Assembly (NCBI GenBank): GCA_964017045.1 | Contig: OZ024811.1 | Coordinates: 14,101,812-14,165,811, forward strand | Source of the DNA: Omphiscola glabra | Taxonomy: Eukaryota > Mollusca > Gastropoda > Lymnaeidae | DNA length: 64,000 bases | Direction of reading: 5' to 3' | In this document: positions 1 to 9,347 of the stretch, one piece after another | Layout of the letters: every line of letters starts with the position of its first letter | Position numbering within the stretch: position 1 is the stretch's first letter | Notes under the pieces: model-generated | The model's input: only the letters and a program-made list of their open reading frames with translations | Database searches by the model: none | What the model was told of the DNA's origin: nothing | Made by a program: the position numbers and the translations under genes

Positions 1-850
1 CTTTTAAGTTATTTGCTATCTTGTTGGTTGTTTTATCAACATGGGATTGGGGGGGGGGGGGGGGGAACGAATTTAATTGTACAACGATAACATTATTTCA
101 GTCTGAGTCGAGTTACTTGCTATCTTGTTTGTGATGCTGTTTGCTATATTTATTGGTTGTGCTCATTTTTGTGTTGTTGTTTTTGTCATCAGCCGATAAC
201 AGTTCGAGCCTATCTCCGGGTATCTCAATACAAAAAAAAAATAATGATACAAAAATATTTTAAAAAATTGTTCATTGCTTTCAGATTGGTAACAATGATT
301 AAGTTGAACCACTTGTCAAAAAAAAATAGACCATGTTCCCTATCTGACCGAGGTCGAGTCTCATTTAGCGACGTGAGACGCTCCAGTAAGATAAAAGTTA
401 AGTGATTTATTTTTTTTTAAAAATCAAACGGAAAAATCGTCCCGCGTCAAGGATGAAGCAAGTTGTAAAGATTATTGACCTTAACAGAGATTCTAAAAGT
501 TTTTCTCACTGTGGTCCACTTTTGACTTAAATTAAACCGGTCTCATTAAAGTACACCAAAACATAAAAAGGTAAAGTTTTTTTTTTCAAATAGTCATGTT
601 AAAGTACACCAAAACTGTCACGCCATGGTATATACCTTTGTCACGTTAACTTATTCAAAACTTGTATTGTTAACTGTCTTTCTCTTTGGTTTCTATATTT
701 GTTTTGTTTGCTGGCGAAGTATTTCGCTTCCGGCCGAAGCTTTACTTTGATTGTCCTGCATTCTACCTCAAGCTTTCACAGATCGTGCTCTTATTAATAC
801 CTTCATACGGCTTGAACGCTGTCCCTGCAAAATATTACACGTTGGCAGTC
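1..850. other. No gene recognised
   Basis: AT-rich with a G run at 49-65 and the words AAAGTACACCAAAAC repeated at about 548 and 602. Short open frames are not convincing. Confidence 0.6.
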
Positions 851-1070
851 GTTGAAGTCATCCAACTGTCAAGTTGAAGTCATCCAACTGTCAAGTTGAA
901 GTCATCAAACTGTCACGTTGAAGTAATCAAACTGTCACGTTGAAGTCATCAAACTGTCACGTTGAAGTTATCAAACTGTCACGTTGAAGTCATCAAACTG
1001 TCACGTTGAAGTCATCAAACTGTCACGTTGAAGTAATCAAACTGTCGCGTTTAAGTTATAAAATTGTCAC
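851..1070. repeat. 22-bp minisatellite
   Basis: About ten units of GTTGAAGTCATCAAACTGTC with AC between them. No coding or regulatory signal was recognised around it. Confidence 0.85.
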
Positions 1071-1207
1071 GAAAAGTACACTAAACAATCATGGTTGATT
1101 TACATCACAACTTGATTTGTTTCGATTTAACCAAATGGACTGCAGCTGTACTTAAGGTAATTCTTATACCTAACTACCGTCAATGGCATGTTCCTATGAG
1201 GGCCGTT

Positions 1208-1239
<32 letters not shown>

Positions 1240-1880
1240 TTTTCTTATAAATGCGAAAAGCTAAGTAAAGTTAAGTTTTTTGCCAAGTTGTTTGTTAAAT
1301 ATACCTAACTCAACCCCAACACAAGTTCAGACAACAGCCGGCGTCTTTCGAAGAGTAAACCAATGAATCGTGCATCCCACATATTGTCATCATTATTTTT
1401 TTTTAAACGAAAAATTCGAAAGTGTCCCATGACTAACAGATCATATTTGTTTTTTCCTCATGATGGGAAATGAAGAACGTGTTACTCCTATTATTGATCT
1501 GACCAACATCAATAACGCTATGGCCCGTGGAGGGCTTCTTGCCTGCTCCTCCTCATTCGATTAGTTAGATCGATCTACGACTCTTCGTCTCCGCGAGCTG
1601 ACTCCAAGCTGATCTAAATAATTTAAAGTTACACATGCTGACTCCCTCTTCAGAGACTCAGAAAACTAGATTTACAGGTGCGCGATTACTCATAAAAACA
1701 AATTGGCGCGTCCAATTGTGTCCTTGCCCCGTTAATTCAGTGCAGTCAATGCGTAAGACCGTTTCTAGTTGTTACTTTTTTGTTTGTTTGTTTTTTTCTT
1801 TCTTTTTAATTTGACCAAGCAACTTTAAGTTGCCCTGAATCGAGGTTAAAACTATTTTAAAACGCCGAGTGACCAAGAGG
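1071..1880. other. No gene recognised
   Basis: AT-rich intergenic sequence with poly(C)-(AC)n at about 1215-1240. Confidence 0.6.
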
Positions 1881-1888
1881 TTCTAGAA

Positions 1889-2083
1889 CAGCGTTTCTCA
1901 ACCTGTGGATCGCGACCCCGTTGGGGGTCGAATGGCCTTTCCCAGGGGTCGCCTAAGACCATCGGAAAACACTTGTACTAACAGTTATGAAGTAGCAACG
2001 AAAATAATTTTGTGGTTGGGGGTCGCCACGGTATGAGGGACTCTATTAAAGGGTCGCGGCATTGGGAAGGTTGAGAACCACTG
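1889..2083 (+). mobile_element. SPIN-like hAT MITE, complete
   Basis: Ends CAGCGTTTCTCAACCTG and GGTTGAGAACCACTG, with GGGGTCG-rich subterminal repeats. A perfect 8-bp target duplication TTCTAGAA lies at 1881-1888 and 2084-2091. The terminal repeat and the interior (GGGGTCGCCTAAGACCATCG) match what is known of the SPIN family of non-autonomous hAT elements. Confidence 0.85.
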
Positions 2084-2091
2084 TTCTAGAA

Positions 2092-2514
2092 CTTTGTGTC
2101 TCGTGCCCCCTCTTTTTTAACTTTATTTCACCTGTTACTTTCAAGTGTACACCAGTGACTCCTATATGTTTTAATGTATAAAATATTGACCAGCAGTGGC
2201 CAGGTGTAGGTTACTTAGAATTAAGACAAAGGGATGGATCGATCACAATGGCGCGTGACCGCGTCTCACACTCCTAATAAAGTTATGGTAATATTGGTTT
2301 GTGCGACATTACTGGAAAAAATGAAACCTAAATTGTACGGTTTGCAGTAATAACACGATCATTCTATTCTAATGTATACATTGTGATCGTCCTTCTTTTT
2401 CTAAATTTTAAAGTCAGTGTTGAAATAACATGTTGTCCACGACACGACGTGACAGGTTGAACCAAAAGGCAGAAACATATTAAGGTCCAGATGACAGCCA
2501 GGGCTAGTGTTGAC
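2092..2514. other. No gene recognised
   Basis: AT-rich sequence between the SPIN-like MITE and the LINE 3' end; nothing seen in it. Confidence 0.55.
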
Positions 2515-2900
2515 TCAGATAAATAATGGGCTAGTCCACTGCTCCAACATTAAACAGAAACTCGTCCTTATCCTCCATAGACATCGATGAGGCCATGACA
2601 GACAGTTCCAGCTCATACCAGCGAGACCACCGTACAGGAACGGGTCATGACTGCCAAAGACAATCAGGGACTGGAACAAGCTCCCAAAAGCAACGGTTGA
2701 GGCTGCAACACTTGACACATTTGCGTCTATTGCCTCGGGCCCTCTAACCACCAGTGCATGATACCCTCACTAAGTAGCCCTTTCAACCAGTGATATATCC
2801 TCATCAACACCAGGCACATAAACATTGCAAAATCCCTCTACATGCACAGGAGCCAGAATGATCAATAAATTGATCGTGGGTCCTTAACATATAGAAGAAC
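2515..2900 (+). mobile_element. LINE 3' end fragment
   Basis: One frame reads PKTIRDWNKLPKATVEAATL and continues to a TGA at 2759, typical of the C-terminus of non-LTR reverse-transcriptase ORFs. A short 3' UTR ends ATATAGAAGAA. A second copy of the same 3' end is at 46925-47195. Confidence 0.65.
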
Positions 2901-4992
2901 GAAAATGTGGTCTTATTTAAAATGTTTAATTCACAATAGCAAAAGATGAGGATACTAAAAATAAATGAGTCACAGCTTTAGATAATAACATTACATAAAA
3001 TAAACATACATTTGTATGTGGTTTCAAATTTTATTTCATACAAAGAACCAACAAATACATTGTGAATTCATGTTGCCAATCAAATCTTTGATATGTGAAT
3101 TTAACAACAACAAAAAAAAAGAACTATGGAATGCGTGTTCCTTTTAAACCTCGATCCCGTCCAGTTCATCTGACATCCTTAACACAGAGGAAACTAACAG
3201 AAGGAGCATGCTGGGCAGGTAGATAATCATAACTTACTTTATAATAAGGAAATAATAATAATAGTTTTGTAACTTAATAATTAATAGGTACCAGTAGTGC
3301 CTTACTATACCACTGTGTCAATATAGATTTATATTAACAAAAACAAAACAACAAACAAAAAAAAAAGTAAATTTTTTAAGAATGGTAACATGTGCATGTT
3401 CTGTTAAGTTTTTAAAAAAATCAAGTTGTTTTTATTATAATTATAAAATTATTTATTATTATTATTATTATCATTATTATTATTTATTATTATTATTATA
3501 ATTATTATTATTTCCAGCCAAAATTTACAAGAATTATATAATTTATAATTTTTTTGGATAAAGAAGACTGAATTTTATAATTAATTCATGTCACCAGCTG
3601 ATTACCAGGCTGACCATTGGTCTGCAAAAGAAATACAGTTTTGTCATTTTGAATAATGCATGATTTGTCTTTCCATTAGAAAAATGATTTTTTTGGTTCT
3701 GCTTTATTGCATAATTATATATATACATATATGTATATTATATTTACCTAATTAATATTCATTTGAATATTTCCTTCTTAAACATTACCATTTTCAATAA
3801 AAAAATAAATTTATATGCTGAATATTTAATTTAAAGATTCAGCATGAGTGTCACAATGTAGCTTGTAGAGTAAATCAAGTACATGTATATAAGATTCAAC
3901 ACAATTTAAACAGGAGACTGTAGATATATGGATAAAATCTGTAATGCTAATTAATACAGACACAAACAGTCCTATTCATCTGAGCAATAACTACAAAAGA
4001 GTAACTGAATGAAATGTCTAAGACTTATTTTGTTTGATATACTATTGAACGTTTTTTTTTTTTTGGGGGGGGGGGAGGGAATACTAAATCGTAAGTGGTA
4101 TTTAAAAAAGGCCTGGGAACAGGGGCTAGACAGTCATCTGAAATTATCTAACTGTTGCCAGAATTCTTAGTCAGGTTCATTATATTAGCAAAAGAAAAAC
4201 CATTTGCTTACTCCTGAGTAAAATGGGATGGGGTCCTGAAATATATCCTATATTTGACAACCCCTGGGTCCTCCATGTGCATTTTGTATAGGAGCCAGTG
4301 AACAGCCCTGTTAGGCCTCATTGTATGACATAGTGAGCCTTTCTGCAAAAGTGCTGGATATTTTTCTCTGCATTCTTATAAATGCCTTCCTATTGCATTT
4401 CATTTTAAAAAAAATTAATGTTGCACTTTTGCTCTCATAAATGGGATGACTCTTGGTCATACTTGGTGCTGTGATTCATATAATAGTATTTCTTTTTTTT
4501 TTTTTATGTAAATAATACTGATATGACTCCTTATTTGATATTGTCCTATGGTTCTACAGTTTTTGGTCATCCTTACAACCATTGCCAACCTGAATTTAAT
4601 ATTTTTTTAAAAAATGCATTTTAATATTCAGAATTATTTCATTTGATACTGCCTAAGCAACTAAGATTATCAGAATAGCTTATTTATATATATAACTTTT
4701 TTTTTAAAGTTGAAATTTTATCTCCACCATTAATTACATTTATCAACTTCATTTCAAAGTACTGAATGCTTTAACTTAAAATAACATTTAGAAAAAAACA
4801 AAACATTTTAAATCTACACCTCTGACTGAACATTTTATTGGTTATTTAATGTCATTTTGCTGTAAGTTTAATTTTAATTGAGATCTATCTTATACTTATA
4901 CTTTAAATTTAGCATAAATGTTGAGACCTTGAACATGTTTGTATATGATTGAAACTTTTAGAAAAAAAATAATTGTGTTGGTTAATCCGTAT
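2901..4992. other. No gene recognised
   Basis: Very AT-rich, with (ATT)n microsatellite at about 3450-3515 and homopolymer runs near 4053-4078. Confidence 0.6.
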
Positions 4993-5264
4993 CCGGAAAT
5001 TTGATCGAAAGAAATTTCGTCGACGGAAATTAATCGACGGAAATTTGATCGAACGGAAATTTGGTCGAATCGTTTATTTAGTTTATAAGTTAAAATCTTG
5101 CGTCAAATTTCTTTTTGAACGCATTATTTTGTTTTACTATAGAGTATAGTGCTTTCAAAAAGAAATTTGACGAAAATTTTAACGTGTGAACTGAAAAAAA
5201 GATTCGACCAAATTACCGTCGATCAATTTTCCGTCGACCAAATTTCTTTCGATCAAATTTCCGG
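4993..5264. mobile_element. Foldback MITE with long inverted repeats
   Basis: The left arm begins CCGGAAATTTGATCGAAAG and the right arm ends CTTTCGATCAAATTTCCGG, an exact inverted repeat. GTCGACGG/CCGTCGAC words repeat within both arms. No target duplication was settled and there is no coding. Confidence 0.7.
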
Positions 5265-5879
5265 TAACCTGGTAAATCTCATGGAAGTAATAATTACTTT
5301 GAGTGTTATAATTTTTATTTATTTTAGTTTTAGTTCCTTTTTTTTTCTTTTTTTTTGGGTTGATGCAATTAATTTAAATAAATAAATATCAACTTTAAAT
5401 ATGTATTGTAAATGGGGTCTAAATCCTATTTTTATGATATATATCGTATCATAAATGTAATGAATAATGTATTATTATTAACAAACTACAATTGGTTTGG
5501 ATCAACAGAACACCTCGTTGTTTATTCGTTTGGTACAATATTTTACAATTGGTTTTCCACGTGAACATTATGTTTAGGCCTAACTCAGTTGTATTGCCAT
5601 AATAGGAAATATTAAGAGCAGGACGTGCAGCAGGATAAATTATGCTTTGGTTTATATTGTTGTGTTTCGGGAGGAAGACATTAAGTGGAAATGTTCAATT
5701 CATTGTCTTGTTATTAAAGCCTCTACAAAACCTGTTCTTAATATTTCATTTCACAAGGTTTGAACCCCGTCTCTCTATAGTATCCTTGCATAATATACAT
5801 GTTGATTGTAATTTGTTATCAGAAAATTTTGTAATGGGCAATATATAAATGATATCATGTTCTTTTTTTTTTTTTTCAC
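5265..5879. other. No gene recognised
   Basis: AT-rich spacer between the foldback MITE and paralogous block D; nothing seen in it. Confidence 0.55.
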
Positions 5880-6340
5880 CTGCCTCCTCCCTCCCCCCCC
5901 ATCATAAATTTACTCACAAAAAGTAAGAATCTCCCTTGTCACACATCTCAATTCTTTGCCCTTCTCCCCATCAGTGGCGTAGTGAGGGGGGGGGCAAGGG
6001 GGCATCATGCCCCGTGCGCTACTCACAAAGCGGCGCCAAATGGTATATTTTACTATAATATTGTATGGTTTTCGAATAGGGGGGGGCGCTAAAAAGGTAT
6101 TGAGGGGGACGCTAAAAAATTGTTGTGCCCCGGGCGCGAGTTAAGCTCGCTACGCCACTGCTCCCCATTTCGCTCTAGCTGCATGGCATCATTTATGGAT
6201 TGCTCCTTAAGTACATATAAGCTGATTGCTAGTACACCATTCATAAACCAGAACCTGACAAAATATGGCTCTGATGTGACTGCATAAATTTCTTTGCCCT
6301 TGGATACCGCAAAACAGATGCAGCTGTGGCGTCATACATA
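5880..6340. repeat. Intergenic paralogous block D (interrupted by MITE)
   Basis: Shares TCACAAAAAGTAAGA, CACATCTCAA, GCATCATTTATGGATTGC and AAATATGGCTCTGA with 26930-27720 and 35930-36600. These blocks lie between gene units and mark the wider duplicated segment. Confidence 0.5.
5972..6161. mobile_element. hAT-type MITE, complete
   Basis: Ends CAGTGGCGTAGTGAG and CTCGCTACGCCACTG (one mismatch as inverted repeats). A perfect 8-bp target duplication CTCCCCAT lies at 5964-5971 and 6162-6169. It interrupts a paralogous intergenic block, so the pre-insertion sequence can be seen in the other copies. Confidence 0.85.
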
Positions 6341-6443
6341 AAATACAACACTCTATAAAATACAACACTCTATAAAATACAACACTCTATAAAATACAAC
6401 ACTCTATAAAAATACAACACTCTATAAAATACAACACTCTATT
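6340..6443. repeat. 17-bp minisatellite
   Basis: Six units of AAAATACAACACTCTAT. Confidence 0.85.
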
Positions 6444-8039
6444 TTAATCTAATTTTACCCCCTCCCTCCCCGGTCTCAAAACTAAAAAGCAACACCCCCA
6501 CCCATCCCTCCATTTTTTTTTACAAATCACATCCCACTGTCACACTCAAAATTTGTTCTGATTAAAAACTAATTAAAATTTAATCCGAAGCATGCTTCAT
6601 TATTATTTTGTTTAAAACTTTTAAATTTATAACACATTTTAAAGGGACATCTTTTGTCAGCTATACATTTTTACAACAGAAAGTTAACCATCAATGTCAA
6701 TTTCAGGTTTTCATATAAATTATTGAAAGAATTAAAAATGTGTGATGTCAACTAATGTCACACAAGATAATTACCCCCAACCCAACCCCCCCCCCCCCAC
6801 CTTTCCCCATGTCACAAACTGTCACACTTTGGGAGCTAAAAATATTAACAGTTAATTTAAGCCAGTAAAATTTCTATATGCTATTCAAATATATTATATT
6901 CTAGCAACATAATTTTAATTTAATATTATTAATAGTATAATTATAATAATAAATAGGCACTAGATAATAGTTTTATAAGTTATAGTATAACTTATACTGG
7001 TTGGCTTTAAAAACTGTTGCCTTATAAAGCCTTATTAACTTTCGGCTAAGTATTACTAAATTATATTATAAATTAGTTACATATTTTAAATCTGAATGAC
7101 TTAGTTATTTATTACTCTGATTACTATTATTTGTAGAATATATTATTACTTATTACTGACTTAATTTCGCTCATTCTAAGCTAATACTAATAAAGTTTAA
7201 ATTCTAATACTAAAATTAAAATAAATTGGAGTGATACAAATATTTTAAAAGTTTTTAAAAAGCAATTGCTCATAGTCATACTCATATTTATTTTATGATA
7301 CTTGATCCGCTCGTAGTCGTACCACGGTACTCACTATTGCCCATTTCTCATTACTTGAATTAAGGTCTAAGTTGAGGTAAATTCGAATTAAAAAAATTTG
7401 TTTTAGCAGGTCATGGTTGGTAATTCTTTCATTATTATTCATTATATTTTTTTCTATCTAAGCATATTTAAGAAATCTACAATTCTAAAAGTTGTTTAGG
7501 TATCCTAAAACAAAACCGGAATTTTAAGTTTAAAATACAAGACAAGCAAAATAATCTTGCTACGGTAATTTTTTGAATTCCCGTTTCTAAGAAAAGCCTG
7601 AATAAATAACGAAACCTGGTCAAGTGCATGTAAACTTGCAATTCTAAGCAATTGTAATCGATTCTAAATGTTTGAACACTAACGGTAGGCTACTTGACGA
7701 CTGCCTTGTCATCAACAAAATACATTTGTAGTTTCTATGTATCAAAATCAAACATTGTATTTATAATTATAATAAATCATAATTTAAAAAGGGAAGTGAC
7801 AGCGTAGGACTAGGCCTAGTAGTAGTAAAGTGACAATTGTGTCTAGTGCTGCTGTCAATTATCAATTAAAAGTGTAATAAATTTAACAAAATAGAATAAT
7901 CTTCTGGTATGCCGATACCGATAATCGACATTCTCAAACTTAACCTTTGAATTTGTCTTATGGGACGATACCCCCGGGGTAAAAAAATTAGGTTATTTTT
8001 AGTATGTCTTTATTATTAGTTTCCTGTTGTTGGGCCAAA
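6444..8039. other. No gene recognised
   Basis: AT-rich intergenic DNA with poly(C) runs near 6775-6800. Nothing coding seen. Confidence 0.6.
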
Positions 8040-8410
8040 TGTTTATGGGTCGGTGAATCAGTGAATGGTGACAACGACTAGACCGTTAAAAGTGCTGCTT
8101 CACGTGCAACCTTGAACTGGTGAACTTGGCCCATATCTTGATTAAGTCTGGGAGGTTTCCCATAAACTGCGACTGTAATTTTACTCGGTGAAACGAATAA
8201 AAGTTACCGTGTTTTCATTATCTGGGCGTTTCCTGGATTCGACTTCATCTTGAAACAACATAAGGATTTTGAGGAAACAGACATTTGATCACGAAAAAAT
8301 AACATTGTGACATAAAAAAATCTTCACCGAAAACCGTAATATTATCTATTGTTGTCATATCAGTTATCAAACTTATACCGCCATTGCGAAGTGTTGAAGT
8401 TTATTTACCA
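8040..8410 (+). other. Conserved far-upstream block, copy 1
   Basis: Paralogous to blocks upstream of copies 3, 4, 5 and 6. Shared words include GGTGACAACGACTAG, GCTTCAC, CCTTGA with GGCCCATATCTTGA, AACTGCGAC, TGAAACAAC, GGA with TTTGTGGA-like words, ACATTGTGA and AACCGTAAT. It may be an enhancer or just residue of the duplicated unit. Confidence 0.5.
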
Positions 8411-8875
8411 ATCTGTAAAGTGGAGCAGTCCATCATTCATTACTATTTAAAAACCCGTCTGTGTATTTTGATAGTAAATAATAGTATCATTAATAGTTAT
8501 ATACATAAGTTATTGTATAGGCCTACTTTGGTAGTGCACAACGTCATTGTCATCATTACTAGTTTTAGGCCTATGCCTATACTAATTTGTATATTTTAAT
8601 TAATAGTGCACAGTGACATCGTAAACAGATGTATACATATATGTATATTTTTTTAGTGGTCAATGCATCATTACTAGTTACATACCTTGTAAATCCTTGT
8701 AAAATAATAATGTAGTTACTGCTTACCATTATGTTAGCTTATGCAGTGAACAATATCATTTTTATTAGTTATGTGCCATTGTATATAGGCCTATTCATGT
8801 AGTGGCCATTATCATCATTTCTATTTATATATCTAGTTGTATTATTTTGTGGTTGACAATACCATCATATTTTAT
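8411..8875. other. Spacer between conserved block and minisatellite of copy 1
   Basis: Repeated TAGTTATATACCTTG-type words around GTAGTG suggest a very old tandem repeat, also present at 19740-19890 and 50040-50220. No gene. Confidence 0.45.
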
Positions 8876-9170
8876 GTGAGGGGAATGTGACAGGTAAGTT
8901 TATGTGAGGTGTGTACGGCAGGTAAGTGTGTGGTTAGTGTGGTGTATGACAGGTGAGTTTTAGGTAGTGATGTTTTGGGACAGGTAAGTTTTTTTGTGTG
9001 AGGTGTGCGGGACGGGTGGGTTTTGTGTTACAATAGTGGTGTGTGGGAAAGGTAAGTTTGTGCGAGAAGATTGGGACAGGTTGGTTATGTGGGGAAGGGT
9101 GAGTTATGTAAGAGACGTGTGTTTTTCTTAGGTGTGTGGGGGCGTGGGATAGAGAAGGTATGTGGGGGGG
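8876..9170. repeat. GT-rich minisatellite with (A)CAGGTAAGT words, copy 1 upstream
   Basis: Degenerate units of about 25-35 bp of the form TGTGACAGGTAAGTTTGTGTG. It lies immediately upstream of the proximal promoter, as in copies 3-6. Confidence 0.65.
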
Positions 9171-9210
9171 GGCTTTCAGTGTGTTTTTTTTTGTTTTTTT
9201 TAAAATTCAA

Positions 9211-9347
9211 AATATGATGCTAATATTTCCAAAGTGCGTGGACTTGATATGAAACATGCACAATAATAACTCGACATTTTCTCCATAGAAGGGAAGTAAG
9301 AATCTGAATTTACCACATTGCCAATTTAAAGAGTACTCTTTCCTGAC
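9211..9347 (+). promoter_or_regulatory. Conserved proximal promoter and 5' leader of copy 1
   Basis: This matches the segments upstream of copies 3-7. Shared words in order are GTGTGGACTTG-like, TGAAACAT, CACAATAATAAC, a TATCTTGGTC-like word (weaker here), a TATA-like/GGGAAGTAAG word, CTGAATTTA and CTCTTTCCTGAC just before the ATG. The TATA element is weak (CCATAGAAGGG). Transcription probably starts about 30 nt after it. Confidence 0.6.
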
